NCBI GenBank assembly: GCA_036744005.1
Contig: DAINOJ010000007.1
Location: 1-64,000, forward strand
Length of the DNA: 64,000 bases
From: CALCNS01 sp937897315
GTDB lineage: Bacteria; Bacillota; JAAYKD01
Direction of reading: 5' to 3'
A model generated the notes under the pieces. The model was given only the letters and a program-made list of their open reading frames with translations, was not told the DNA's origin and ran no database searches. The translations under genes and the position numbers were made by a program. The number at the start of each line of letters is the position of its first letter. The first letter of the stretch is position 1. Shown piece by piece: positions 15,750 to 24,703 of the stretch.

Positions 15750-16916
15750 ATGCAAGAGACGCTATTTGAAGTCATTCGACGCCATGCGGTGGAGATGTAC
15801 TCAGAAGAAGGGTTGCAAAATCGTTTTGAGGCAGGGAAGAAGTTGAGAATCAAGTTGGGGGCCGATCCATCTCGTCCCGATTTGCACTTGGGGCATACCG
15901 TGCCTTTGCGCATGTTGCGGCGTATGCAAGATGCGGGGCATGAAATCATCTTTGTGATTGGAGATTTTACCGGCATGATAGGCGACCCCACCGGCAAAAG
16001 CAAAACGCGTGTGCCGCTCACCTTTGAGCAAACACGTCGCAATGGACAGAGTTACTTTGAGCAGGTCACCAAAATTCTCGACCCGGCTAAGACGCAAATC
16101 ACTTACAACTCCGAGTGGCTGAGTGCCTTGAACTTTGCCGATGTGCTGTCATTAACGGCGAAATACACCTTGGCACGTATTTTGGAGCGCGATGACTTCG
16201 CAGGGAGATTTGCCAATAACCAGGCGATTGGGTTGCACGAGTTATTGTACCCTCTCATGCAAGGGTACGATTCGGTAGCTTTGGAGGCCGATATCGAAGT
16301 AGGTGGCACGGATCAGACGTTTAATTTGCTGGTAGGAAGAGCGCTGCAGAAAGATTATGGGCAGGAACCGCAAGAGGTGATTACATTTCCTCTGCTGCCT
16401 GGGCTCGATGGCAAAGAGAAAATGAGCAAATCTCTCGACAATTACATTGGCATTGACGAACCGGCTGCAACCATGTTTGAAAAATGCATGCGCGTGCCCG
16501 ATGAAGTGTTGCCCGAATACTTCCGATTGACGACCGATTTACCGTTGGAACAGGTTGTAGAAGTGATGAATTGCGATATGCACGAAGCTCACCGCGTATA
16601 TGCCTTAGAAATTGTTCGATTGTATCATAGTGAGAAGGCAGCGAAAGAGGCAGAGCGGCACTATGACGATGTAGCGAAGGGAACGGTGCCAAATGAAATA
16701 CCCGAACTGCTCTTTGTGCAAGGGCAAGAGGTACCGCTCATTGAGTTGCTGAAGCAGGCCGGATTTGCTGCATCGAACTCCGAAGCGCGCCGACTTATTG
16801 AAGGACGTGGCATACAACTCAACGGGGAAGTCGTCACCGACATTCACCTTGTCATCTCTCAACCAGCCATAGTTAAACGCGGCAAAAACCGTTTCCTCCG
16901 CCTCCGCTTCTCCTAA
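15750..16916 (+). CDS. tyrS: Tyrosyl-tRNA synthetase
   Basis: A class Ic synthetase that attaches tyrosine to tRNA-Tyr in the cytoplasm. The 388 residues include the HIGH-type motif HLGH (46-49), the tyrosine pocket, KMSKS (224-228) and a C-terminal S4 RNA-binding domain (about 325-385). The overall form is that of the type-2 TyrRS. ATG 15750 follows GGGAAAGGGGG; an upstream ATG at 15705 lies inside the terminator and is unlikely. It has its own promoter and leader, so it is probably regulated separately from the genes before it. A REP-like palindrome begins directly after the stop codon. Confidence 0.96.
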   Translation: MQETLFEVIRRHAVEMYSEEGLQNRFEAGKKLRIKLGADPSRPDLHLGHTVPLRMLRRMQDAGHEIIFVIGDFTGMIGDPTGKSKTRVPLTFEQTRRNGQSYFEQVTKILDPAKTQITYNSEWLSALNFADVLSLTAKYTLARILERDDFAGRFANNQAIGLHELLYPLMQGYDSVALEADIEVGGTDQTFNLLVGRALQKDYGQEPQEVITFPLLPGLDGKEKMSKSLDNYIGIDEPAATMFEKCMRVPDEVLPEYFRLTTDLPLEQVVEVMNCDMHEAHRVYALEIVRLYHSEKAAKEAERHYDDVAKGTVPNEIPELLFVQGQEVPLIELLKQAGFAASNSEARRLIEGRGIQLNGEVVTDIHLVISQPAIVKRGKNRFLRLRFS

Positions 16917-16951
16917 TTTACCACATAGGGGACAGTCCCCTATGTGGTAAA
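16917..16951. repeat. REP-like palindrome, copy 1
   Basis: A perfect 35-bp palindrome with arms TTTACCACATAGGGGAC and its reverse complement around one base. It starts immediately after the tyrS stop codon. The same core recurs at 16957, 39231, 40137 and 40174. Confidence 0.9.
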
Positions 16952-16956
16952 TATTC

Positions 16957-16985
16957 ACCAGTGAGGGGACTGTCCCCTAAGTGGT
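16957..16985. repeat. REP-like palindrome, copy 2
   Basis: An imperfect copy, CACCAGTGAGGGGAC with GTCCCCTAAGTGGT. It lies in tandem with copy 1, separated by TATT. A third truncated unit (CCTGTGAGGGGAC, 16995-17007) follows after another TATT. Confidence 0.85.
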
Positions 16986-17121
16986 AAGTATTCGCCTGTG
17001 AGGGGACGTCTCGCGTTTTCACAGCAAAAACGCTTACCCTACCCTGTAAAAAACAAAGGAAGTTGGCGAAAAAGGGAGAATATAGCGGTAGGGATGAATA
17101 CATCGAAAGAAGGTTTTGGTC

Positions 17122-17568
17122 ATGACAGCAAAGCCACTGAAAACGGTTGTTTTGCCCATTCTTTGCATCACCTTGTTCGGGGTTCTTATGCTCGCCGCCA
17201 GTTTTATGCTCTACTACGGCTTTTATTTGTTCGTAGAACGCTTTTTCTATGCCGGACAAACCCAAAATGTGCGCATGGATTCGCTCCGCCGCCTTTTTGC
17301 GGTGCTCTATGGCTGCCTTTACCTGCTACTTCATCGTATTAAAAAGTGGGAACTCGCCAAAGCTACACTCATGGTCGGCCCCTTAGGCACCATTATTGTG
17401 ACGATTGTCCTAAGTTATTACACACGGATGCCTTTGGCGCTGCTCTACTCGGGAATTTTTCTCGCTCTAGTCATCGCATTCTTGTACCTATTTAAAAAAC
17501 CGTGGTACTATTACTATGCCATCGTAGTGACCTTGGTGCCCGCACTTTGGTATGCTTGGCCCCGGTAA
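17122..17568 (+). CDS. Four-helix membrane protein of unknown function
   Basis: A 148-residue protein with four predicted membrane helices: VVLPILCITLFGVLMLAASF, LFAVLYGCLYLLLH, LGTIIVTIVLSYY plus LALLYSGIFLALVIAFLYLF, and YYYAIVVTLVPALWYAW. ATG 17122 has AGAAGG 8 bases upstream and is preferred over a TTG two codons earlier. It stands alone between REP repeats and a terminator. I recognise no family. Confidence 0.7.
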   Translation: MTAKPLKTVVLPILCITLFGVLMLAASFMLYYGFYLFVERFFYAGQTQNVRMDSLRRLFAVLYGCLYLLLHRIKKWELAKATLMVGPLGTIIVTIVLSYYTRMPLALLYSGIFLALVIAFLYLFKKPWYYYYAIVVTLVPALWYAWPR

Positions 17569-17583
17569 TCTTTCATCTACCCA

Positions 17584-17619
17584 GGGTCCGTGAAATTTTT
17601 TTTCGCGGACCCCATTTTT
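17584..17619 (+). terminator. Terminator after the membrane protein gene
   Basis: GGGTCCGTGAAA pairs with TTTCGCGGACCC over 12 bp, followed by CATTTTTT. Confidence 0.88.
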
Positions 17620-17631
17620 TCTAAGCCCTGC

Positions 17632-17648
17632 TCCGTAATATATACGGA
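17632..17648. promoter_or_regulatory. Palindrome upstream of sigI
   Basis: TCCGTAATATATACGGA is an inverted repeat with 6-bp arms, 24 bases before the sigI start codon. It could be an operator or a 5' stem-loop; the regulator is unknown. Confidence 0.4.
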
Positions 17649-17671
17649 ACGTCAAAGAAGGGAGGCCCCTC

Positions 17672-18331
17672 ATGCGAGAGCTCGACCACAAAGCCAAACG
17701 CGCCGCGAATGACCCCGAATTGCTCGAAGCTTTCATTGTAGAGTCGGAACCCTTCATTATTAAATCTGCATCCAAGGTCTCCAAGCGCTTTATTACCAAA
17801 CAAGAAGATGAATACTCCGTAGCACTCATTGCCTTTTCGGAAGCCGTACAGAAATACGATGATCAACGCGGTAGCTTCTACTCCTTTGCCGAAGGTACCA
17901 TCCGCAGTCGCCTCATTGACTACTTTCGCACCCAAGGGAAACATGCCAACGAGACCACCCTCGACTGGCTGCAAGAGAGCCATTTTGTCGAATACAACGA
18001 CCGCCAACTAGCTCTAGAAATTGAAGCCCTCACACCCGTATTGCAATCTTACGGCTTTAGCTTCATGGACTTAACCGAAAGTTCGCCCAAAGCCGAAAAA
18101 ACCAAAGCAGTCTGTGCTCAGGCTATCGTGTTTCTCAAAAACACACCTATTATTTGGAAAGAAGTCCAGCGAACCAAGCTTTTGCCCTTAAAAATAGTCG
18201 CAAGTCACCTTGACCTACCCCAAAAAATTCTCGAACGTCATCGTAAATATATTATAGCTGCAGCAGAAATCCTAATGGGAGATTACCCATATTTGGCGGA
18301 CTATTTGCGATTTATAAAGGAGCATGAGTAA
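17672..18331 (+). CDS. sigI: RNA polymerase sigma factor SigI
   Basis: A 219-residue sigma-70-like factor. The region-2 block is clear (ITKQEDEYSVALIAFSEAV, then YDDQRGSFYSFAEGTIRSRL and IDYFR), as is the separate C-terminal SigI domain (VQRTKLLPLKIVASHLDLP, an HTH for -35 recognition). The downstream gene is its anti-sigma factor RsgI, one base after the stop codon. Known: SigI responds to heat in Bacillus and to extracellular polysaccharides in clostridia. The ATG follows GGGAGGCCCCTC. Autoregulation by SigI is expected, but I cannot identify the promoter with confidence. Confidence 0.93.
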   Translation: MRELDHKAKRAANDPELLEAFIVESEPFIIKSASKVSKRFITKQEDEYSVALIAFSEAVQKYDDQRGSFYSFAEGTIRSRLIDYFRTQGKHANETTLDWLQESHFVEYNDRQLALEIEALTPVLQSYGFSFMDLTESSPKAEKTKAVCAQAIVFLKNTPIIWKEVQRTKLLPLKIVASHLDLPQKILERHRKYIIAAAEILMGDYPYLADYLRFIKEHE

Positions 18332-18332
18332 C

Positions 18333-19259
18333 ATGAAACGGAAGGCAACCGTATTGGAAATAAAAAACGGCCAAGTCGCCTTATTGCGCGATGATGGCAT
18401 CTTTGTTCGGCGAAAAAACAAAAACTACAGCATCGGCGACGTGATCATGGTCGAGGAACATCGCTTTTGGCAAAACAGATGGCTTTCCTCTGCGGTTGCT
18501 GCCGTGCTTCTCTTGGCAATGGTCAGTACCGGCACGGTGGTTTATGCCAATCCTACATATTATATTAGCATTGATACCAACCCTGGCATTGTGCTCGAAG
18601 TCAATCGCTTCGAACGAGTGGTTCAAGTGCGAGCCGTTAATGAAGAAGCCGAAGCGGTACTCCATGGCTTAGCATTAAAGAATATGAGCGCAGAAGAAGC
18701 CGTGGGAAAAACCATGGATCGCATGAGCGAAATGGGATATCTTGCATCGGCAGAAACCAATATTGTCATCTCTACTTCGGCAAAAGATGCTGCGAAAGCC
18801 GGAAAAATGTCCGCCAAGTTGCAAGAAACGGCAGCAAAAGAATTGGCAGAGAATCACAACGCTGCACAAGTGACCGCCAATACCACTGGATTAGAATCGG
18901 TGGAAGCGGCCAAAGCCATAGAAGGGATGACTCCTGGGAAATACAACATTGTAGCCAATCAGCTGGGGAAAAACCCAGAAGAATATGTGGAAGTCTCCAT
19001 CCAAGACATTATGAAAGAGATCAAAGCAGCAAAAGAAGAGACAAAACCGACCCCACCCGGGCAAGAGAACAAGCCGGTTCAACCAGCACAACCTGAAACC
19101 CCAGACAATCCAAACCTGCCAACCCCACAGGGACAAGAGAATAAACCCGTTAAGCCCACTCCTCCCGGGCAAGAAAATAAGCCAACTCAACCCGCACAAC
19201 CAACAACTCCACCCGGACAAGAGAACAAGCCAACGAATCCCTCTGGAAAAACCCCATAA
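18333..19259 (+). CDS. rsgI: Anti-sigma-I factor RsgI with Pro-rich repeats
   Basis: A 308-residue single-pass membrane protein. Residues 1-45 are the cytoplasmic RsgI N-terminal domain (KATVLEIKNGQVALL). Residues about 50-72 are the membrane helix. The conserved extracytoplasmic domain begins at NPTYYISIDTNPGIVLEVN. The last 70 residues contain four PGQENKP repeats (one as PQGQENKP) separated by Pro-rich spacers. They replace the carbohydrate-binding modules of cellulolytic clostridia and may contact the cell wall. ATG 18333 is used because AAAGGAG lies 10 bases before it; the ATG at 18324 is only one base from that site. A terminator follows. Confidence 0.92.
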   Translation: MKRKATVLEIKNGQVALLRDDGIFVRRKNKNYSIGDVIMVEEHRFWQNRWLSSAVAAVLLLAMVSTGTVVYANPTYYISIDTNPGIVLEVNRFERVVQVRAVNEEAEAVLHGLALKNMSAEEAVGKTMDRMSEMGYLASAETNIVISTSAKDAAKAGKMSAKLQETAAKELAENHNAAQVTANTTGLESVEAAKAIEGMTPGKYNIVANQLGKNPEEYVEVSIQDIMKEIKAAKEETKPTPPGQENKPVQPAQPETPDNPNLPTPQGQENKPVKPTPPGQENKPTQPAQPTTPPGQENKPTNPSGKTP

Positions 19260-19263
19260 AAGT

Positions 19264-19292
19264 AGCAGCCGAGCAAAACTCGGCTGCTTTTT
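19264..19292 (+). terminator. Terminator after rsgI
   Basis: AGCAGCCGAG pairs with CTCGGCTGCT over 10 bp with a 5-base loop, followed by TTTT. Confidence 0.92.
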
Positions 19293-19380
19293 CTCAACCT
19301 AATGTTGAGAATAACCCAATAAATCGGAGATTGCCAATTTTTTCATCCGGTGGTATCCTTAAGCTTACGGAGGTGAATGT

Positions 19381-20031
19381 ATGAAATACCCATATCTTCT
19401 TTTCGATCTCGATGGCACCCTAACCAACCCTGAAGTGGGCATCACTCGTTCGGTGGCCTATGCGCTGAAGCATTTTGGCATAGAAACCAACGATTTATCG
19501 GAGCTGCGCAAGCTTATTGGCCCGCCCTTGTTCGACAGCTTTCGCACCTTCTATGGTTTTAGCGAAGAACAAGCTCAGCAGGCCATAGAGCATTATCGCG
19601 AGTATTTCACCCAAACCGGTATTTTTGAAAACGAGCTCTACCAAGGTATTGACACTCTTTTGCAAGAACTTGCAAACAAAGGTCACAAAATAATCCTGGC
19701 AACTTCCAAACCCGAACCGTACGCCATACGAATCTTGCAACACTTTCAATTACAGCAGTATTTTACCTTCATCTGTGGCAGCAATCTCGATAACACCCGC
19801 CGCAACAAAAGCGAAATTATCGCCCACATCTTAAAACAGATGGAGATATCTGCCAGCGACTGCGTGATGATTGGTGACCGTGAACACGATATTTTAGGTG
19901 CCAAGGCAAACCATATGGACTCCATCGGTGTGTTTTTTGGTTTTGGAAGTCGCGATGAACTAGAAACGTCCGGAGCGACCTATGTTGTGGAAACGGTAGA
20001 GGAATTGAGAGGGTTAATCCTAAATCGATAG
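19381..20031 (+). CDS. HAD-superfamily phosphatase (Gph-like)
   Basis: A 216-residue HAD hydrolase. Motif I is FDLDGTL (Asp nucleophile at 9), motif II is ATSKP, and motif IV is MIGDREHDILGAKA. The helical cap between residues 15 and 80 is of the phosphoglycolate-phosphatase/pyrophosphatase type. The ATG follows GGAGGTGAATGT. It is monocistronic, between the rsgI terminator and a hairpin shared with the convergent ATPase gene. Likely substrates are small sugar phosphates or nucleotides; specificity cannot be read from sequence. Confidence 0.88.
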   Translation: MKYPYLLFDLDGTLTNPEVGITRSVAYALKHFGIETNDLSELRKLIGPPLFDSFRTFYGFSEEQAQQAIEHYREYFTQTGIFENELYQGIDTLLQELANKGHKIILATSKPEPYAIRILQHFQLQQYFTFICGSNLDNTRRNKSEIIAHILKQMEISASDCVMIGDREHDILGAKANHMDSIGVFFGFGSRDELETSGATYVVETVEELRGLILNR

Positions 20032-20041
20032 CCCTCTCTTA

Positions 20042-20074
20042 CAAAAACAGCGGAAGCAGTGTAATGCTTCCGCT
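20042..20074. terminator. Bidirectional terminator
   Basis: AGCGGAAGCA pairs with TGCTTCCGCT over 10 bp. On the minus strand TGTTTTTGT follows, so it mainly ends the convergent ATPase gene. The plus-strand tail is weaker (CGATTCTT). Confidence 0.8.
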
Positions 20075-20091
20075 CGATTCTTAAGTGCTCC

Positions 20092-21279
20092 TCATACTCT
20101 CTGCATGAGAAAATCAAGGATATTGACCTGATTGATCCCTGCTTCGCCTAAAGGAACCTCATCCAACGTCAATATGTATCTTGGATAGTAGTCATCGATC
20201 AATTTTAATGGTCGAAGCTCCCGCTGAAAGGTATTCGGGTCTAAAACCGTTGCAGCAACCTGATAGTACATCCGGTCACTACCTCGTTCGGCCACAAAAT
20301 CGATTTCGTATTCTCCCGCTTTGCCAATACTAACCCGGTATCCTCTGCGGATCAGTTCTAAATAGACGATATTTTCTAGCACATGACCAAAGTCTGCAGA
20401 GCGTTCACCCAACAATACTTGCCGCAAACCAGTGTCAACCAAATAGTACTTTTCCAAAGATTTGAGATGCTGCTTCCCTTTTATGTCGTAGCGCCCCACC
20501 TTGTAGACTACATAAGCATCCGCCAAACCTCTAAGGTAGTTTTCGAGCGTCATCGAAGTGACTTTCCGACCATATGAAACCAAGCTATCGGCTATTTTTT
20601 TTCCAGATACAATGCTACCAATATTATCGGCAAGAAATCGAAGAACGCTTTCTAGTAAATTAATATCGCTAATCCGATTACGGGTTGCCACATCTTTCAG
20701 CAAAACAGTATGGTAGATTCCAGATAGATATTCTCTTTTTGTTGTTTCGTCCTCGAGGGCAGTTAAATATGGAAAGCCACCGTAACGAAGATACTGATTC
20801 CATGCTTGCTTTTCGTTGCCATGATATTCTTGCGCAAATTCAGAAAAAGAGAAGGGAAGCATGCGGATTTCCACATATCTTCCCGACAAGAGTGTCGCTA
20901 AATCACCCGATAATAAATGAGCATTAGAACCCGTGATATAGAGGTCCACATTCTCTTGTATATATAGACTGTCGACAGCTTTTTGATATTGAAATACATT
21001 CTGAATCTCATCTAAGAAAATATAGGTCATCGAACTTTCCTTCAACTTTGGTTTGACATAGTTATATAAGGTTCTATAATCCAATAAGGATTCAAAAGCA
21101 AGATCTTCAAAGTTGATTGCAATAATCTGCTCCTGCCTAACCCCTGTATTCAGTAAATATTGGCGGAATTGTTCCAATAGGGTCGATTTTCCGCAACGAC
21201 GAACTCCTGTTATGACCTTAATGAGTTTATGATTGACCAATTTCTTCAATTGATCAAGATACTCTGTTCGTGATACCAT
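20092..21279 (-). CDS. AAA ATPase with DUF4143 domain, copy 1
   Basis: A 395-residue ATPase of the AAA_14/DUF4143 type. Walker A is GVRRCGKST, Walker B is YIFLDEIQN, and the sensor region is LYITGSNAHLLSG. The C-terminal half has the family's winged-helix/nuclease-like DUF4143 block (VLENIVYLELIRRGYRV, EIDFV), where the Glu and Asp resemble a PD-(D/E)XK remnant. ATG 21279 follows GGGGGGTGGAGATT. The promoter carries a long palindrome. A second family member is at 26645. Known: these proteins are widespread and poorly understood. Function unknown. Confidence 0.88.
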   Translation of the reverse strand: MVSRTEYLDQLKKLVNHKLIKVITGVRRCGKSTLLEQFRQYLLNTGVRQEQIIAINFEDLAFESLLDYRTLYNYVKPKLKESSMTYIFLDEIQNVFQYQKAVDSLYIQENVDLYITGSNAHLLSGDLATLLSGRYVEIRMLPFSFSEFAQEYHGNEKQAWNQYLRYGGFPYLTALEDETTKREYLSGIYHTVLLKDVATRNRISDINLLESVLRFLADNIGSIVSGKKIADSLVSYGRKVTSMTLENYLRGLADAYVVYKVGRYDIKGKQHLKSLEKYYLVDTGLRQVLLGERSADFGHVLENIVYLELIRRGYRVSIGKAGEYEIDFVAERGSDRMYYQVAATVLDPNTFQRELRPLKLIDDYYPRYILTLDEVPLGEAGINQVNILDFLMQRV

Positions 21280-21303
21280 AATCTCCACCCCCCTCTCGTA
21301 AAT

Positions 21304-21332
21304 ATATTATAATAACTATGCCGGTTTGTCAA
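21304..21332 (-). promoter_or_regulatory. Promoter of ATPase copy 1
   Basis: On the minus strand, TTGACA (21327-21332) and TAATAT (21304-21309) are spaced by 17 bases; a TATAAT overlaps it with a 15-base spacing. Confidence 0.75.
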
Positions 21333-21373
21333 CTTTTTATATTTTATTATGAAAACTTCTCGATTCTATAGAC

Positions 21374-21395
21374 TTTTCATAGTATACTATGAAAA
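21374..21395. promoter_or_regulatory. 22-bp palindrome upstream of ATPase copy 1
   Basis: A perfect palindrome with arms TTTTCATAGTA and TACTATGAAAA. A half site (TTATGAAAACTTC) recurs at 21347-21359, closer to the promoter. This is an operator-like arrangement about 40 bases upstream of the -35. Confidence 0.6.
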
Positions 21396-21431
21396 CTTCA
21401 GGGTCCGTTCCTGTGAATCCCTAAGAAAACA

Positions 21432-21466
21432 CAATCTCCCTCTGAGCTGTGCTCAGAGGGAGATTG
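21432..21466. terminator. Hairpin after the rhodanese gene
   Basis: A 16-bp perfect stem (CAATCTCCCTCTGAGC) with a 3-base loop. TGTTTTC follows on the minus strand and CGTTTTC on the plus strand. It ends the rhodanese gene and separates it from the ATPase promoter. Confidence 0.88.
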
Positions 21467-21472
21467 CGTTTT

Positions 21473-21796
21473 CTATTTCACCTTATGGATTCCACAATAA
21501 ACTGCCATACCGCCCAACATGTTAATCACGTCGAAGCCGGCGCTAGAAAGTTTACGACAAGCAAATTGGCTGCGCGAACCAGATAAGCAAAACAAATAGT
21601 ACGTTTTATCTTTTTTCATGTACTTGTCCGGGTTCGCCATGAGTTCATTCATGGGCACATTCTTAGCGGTCTTCAGAGTTCCTGCCTGATATTCATAGGG
21701 TTCACGAATATCGATGAGTTCTACCTTACCCACCAATGGGTCAATATCATTCATGCGTATGGTTTTACCAGCACCCTTTTGTAAAAATGATAACAT
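21473..21796 (-). CDS. Rhodanese-like sulfurtransferase
   Basis: A 107-residue single-domain rhodanese. ELIDIREPYEYQAGTL is the CH2A region, and FCLSGSRS holds the active-site cysteine (Cys70) that carries the persulfide. The six-residue loop, CLSGSR, fits thiosulfate/GlpE-type enzymes rather than Cdc25-type. ATG 21796 is preferred because AAGGAGG lies 8 bases upstream; the longer frame begins inside that ribosome site. It stands alone and is divergent from the large permease gene. Confidence 0.9.
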   Translation of the reverse strand: MLSFLQKGAGKTIRMNDIDPLVGKVELIDIREPYEYQAGTLKTAKNVPMNELMANPDKYMKKDKTYYLFCLSGSRSQFACRKLSSAGFDVINMLGGMAVYCGIHKVK

Positions 21797-22014
21797 GTTC
21801 TCGTCCTCCTTCAACTATCGGTTTACACTATATAACGCTGTGAAACAAAGTTCAGTAACCAACTCACAAAACCGAAGCGAAAATTTTCCTGAAAAAATAA
21901 ATTTATATGAAGGATTTTTGTTATGAATGTTGAAGATAGCAATAAAATAAAAATAATCCTATGTTAAAAATGAATTTAAGAAAAGTTGTAGTTTCAAAGT
22001 CAGGAGGGGGATAT

Positions 22015-24684
22015 ATGCAGTGGTTGCGGAGTTTTCGTCGCATGGAACCCATTTCTCGTTTAATTCTCATGGCTCTGTTTTGCAGCATCCTTTTGTTTAG
22101 TTTTTGCTTCCAGCTTTCCGCGGCCATACGTGATGGCATGCAGACGCGGCTATTTCGCTTGCTGGATCAGCAAAACCCTGTTATATACATGGTATCGTGG
22201 GATTACGATTATGAAGCATCCCAAATTGAGTATATGTCCACCGAAGACAGAGAAGCCGTAGAGAAAATCCCGCATGTCAAAGCGGCTTCGTTGGTCTCGC
22301 TCGATGCCAAATTCACCTATTTTCCGGAGCAAGCTTTCGAGGACCCATTGGGGTACTTATCCCCCTTTGGTGAGGAAGATTCAGAGACTCGTTGGCTTAC
22401 GGTAGAAGCTGCCTATGTAGAACCGAATTTCTTTCAAATTTTCGAATATCCATCCTACCAAGGGCGTTTACCTACTCACACCGATGAAGATTGGGCGGTT
22501 CTAGGTGTGACTTTGGAGCAACGCACCGCGTGGGAAATTGGAAAACCCTTGCAAAGAATTTTTGCAGAGTATGGTTTTCGAGCCTTCTTTTCCGGAACAC
22601 CGGATCAGGTAAGGGAAGAGAGGAGAAACTATCAGCCGGACCCACTCATACCTTTAAACGATCAATATCCACAAACGGTGCTGGGCAGTTTGGTGTACAG
22701 GCAAGAGGAAGATTTGCTCACCAAATACGATCATTATGTTTATTTGGATTATGGTTCCGATGAAGATTTGGCGGAGCGCATTGCCCGCCTGCCCAAGCGT
22801 GCCCCCACAGTTTATGTGACGTGGGAGGAATTCAAAGAAGTATACAGCCAAAGGACAGAACCTTTGTTGGATTATGAACCATGGACAGGGCCAGGTGGTG
22901 AAGGTCTCTACGAATCGAAATCCATACAAGAATACATCTTCAAAAAGTGGGAAATCTACAACGATATCCCCGACTATAGTATGCAAAAAGACATTGGCTA
23001 CGGTTTCGAGAAACCTTATAACTACTTATTTGTCCGAATCGACTCGGCGGAGCATGCCGAAACCACGGTAGAAGCCATTCTGAAGTATCTGCGCCCTCTT
23101 TACGGAGATAAAGTGAAAGCGATTCAAATCGATAGCGGCACTCGCGGTGTGGTTGCTATGACTGAGGAGTCCATTGTTCCCTTAAAGAAAGTTAGTTATA
23201 ACCTGGCTGCTGTTTCGTTGTTACTCATGTTAGCTCTTGTCACCATGCATGGCTTTCAGGAAAGAAAAAACATCGCCATGAAACGCTCCCTGGGCTCCAC
23301 CGAAGCCGAAATCGAGTTGGAATACTTTCTACAATATCTGCGCTTAAGTGTGCCTGCGAATGTTTTATCGGTGATATTAGTCTACCTGTTCTTAATTTTG
23401 GTGCAGAGCCAGTTCAACATTATTTCGTATCTTTCTCCAGACACCATCGTCACCATGCTCCCCCTCACCGTGTTTTTAGGCCCAGCTTGCAGTTTCTTAC
23501 CTCTGTTTTTCATTTTGAAATACGAGCCCATGGCGGTAGTATCGGGTGACAAGAGTATGAAATGGTGGATTTTCGATATCCGCCGAGACTTGGTTTGGGC
23601 AACTTTCTTGGTGGTCATTGCTGTGGTCACCTACAGTAGCTTAACCGCCTTAAAAGATATGAACGTGGTAGACAATCAAATACGGCAAGCCGGTTTCGAC
23701 CGGGTCACGTTGGAAAGCGTTAGAAATACGGGTCAAGACAACTTACCTCCGGTTTATTTGCAAATCGTAGAAAACCTAGGCATCGATGCAAAGGGTCTGG
23801 CTTGGCAGGGAACTGTTCCGCAAGCAAGTCTGTGGTTGGAACAAGAGAAATTCATTGCAGACCTATCACTTTGCAAGGGAGATACTTTAAGCGCTCAAGG
23901 GTTGAATTTGCTACACGGTAATTGGATACAAACGCCGCAAGAGGTGGTATTAGGTAACCAATTAGCCACAGCATTGTTTGGAACCTCACAGCTTGCTTTG
24001 GGGCAAACCCTACGGTTCCAGCCCCAGGGTTCAGCTTATACCGTGGTGGGGGTAGTCGATGCCAAGGCAGATGTAGAATGTCCCAATTTAACAAACCCCA
24101 ATGCAACCGTATTTATAAGTTCCCAAGCAAACGATAGTAGCATCTGGAAAGAGGTCCTAAAGCCCCTCATTATTCTTCGCAGTGAGGACTTCAACCGAGT
24201 CCAAGACGCCAGAGCCGCCTTGCAGAATTGGTTGAACCAATCGAGCGTTCCCCTGCTGAAAATCAAAGAAAAGCTTTATGACTTAGAACAAACTCGCCAA
24301 TTGCAAAAAACTTTCCTTTATACCGTGTGGATGTTCATCTTGTTGGAGGTCTTACAAATTAGCATTGCAGTTCTCTCGTTTACCTTGATTCGCACCAGAG
24401 AATTAGCCCGTGCAGTGGCTATACAACGTTCTCTCGGGGCTACTCAAGCCCAAATTGCCCGTGCAATCTTCTTTGAATCGATTTGGCCGTTCTTACCGGC
24501 TGCGCTGCTGGGCTGCATTTTCGGATTTGGTGTGTTTGTTGCAGATCAAGGGCTTTCGCAAGTGTATCCTAGAGATTATATAGTTACCTTAATCCCCATA
24601 GTAGTATCTATGCTCTTGTGTATCTTGGCGGCTTGGCAACCGGCACAACGCTTTGCCAAAATTCCGCCTGCAAATCTAATGTAA
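22015..24684 (+). CDS. Large FtsX-type ABC permease (two fused halves)
   Basis: An 889-residue permease. One helix lies near residue 20 (LILMALFCSILLFSF), followed by a 350-residue extracytoplasmic region and three helices (about 395-510) with MKRSLGSTEAEIE. A second set follows: a helix at DLVWATFLVVIAVVTY, another extracytoplasmic domain, and three C-terminal helices with IQRSLGATQAQIARA. This is the duplicated MacB/BceB-like layout in one chain. ATG 22015 follows AGGAGGGGGATAT. The ATPase and a 65-residue membrane protein are encoded just downstream. Possible roles are peptide or lipid export, or antibiotic resistance. Confidence 0.86.
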   Translation: MQWLRSFRRMEPISRLILMALFCSILLFSFCFQLSAAIRDGMQTRLFRLLDQQNPVIYMVSWDYDYEASQIEYMSTEDREAVEKIPHVKAASLVSLDAKFTYFPEQAFEDPLGYLSPFGEEDSETRWLTVEAAYVEPNFFQIFEYPSYQGRLPTHTDEDWAVLGVTLEQRTAWEIGKPLQRIFAEYGFRAFFSGTPDQVREERRNYQPDPLIPLNDQYPQTVLGSLVYRQEEDLLTKYDHYVYLDYGSDEDLAERIARLPKRAPTVYVTWEEFKEVYSQRTEPLLDYEPWTGPGGEGLYESKSIQEYIFKKWEIYNDIPDYSMQKDIGYGFEKPYNYLFVRIDSAEHAETTVEAILKYLRPLYGDKVKAIQIDSGTRGVVAMTEESIVPLKKVSYNLAAVSLLLMLALVTMHGFQERKNIAMKRSLGSTEAEIELEYFLQYLRLSVPANVLSVILVYLFLILVQSQFNIISYLSPDTIVTMLPLTVFLGPACSFLPLFFILKYEPMAVVSGDKSMKWWIFDIRRDLVWATFLVVIAVVTYSSLTALKDMNVVDNQIRQAGFDRVTLESVRNTGQDNLPPVYLQIVENLGIDAKGLAWQGTVPQASLWLEQEKFIADLSLCKGDTLSAQGLNLLHGNWIQTPQEVVLGNQLATALFGTSQLALGQTLRFQPQGSAYTVVGVVDAKADVECPNLTNPNATVFISSQANDSSIWKEVLKPLIILRSEDFNRVQDARAALQNWLNQSSVPLLKIKEKLYDLEQTRQLQKTFLYTVWMFILLEVLQISIAVLSFTLIRTRELARAVAIQRSLGATQAQIARAIFFESIWPFLPAALLGCIFGFGVFVADQGLSQVYPRDYIVTLIPIVVSMLLCILAAWQPAQRFAKIPPANLM

Positions 24685-24703
24685 AAAGAAGGAGGCTTTT
24701 TCA

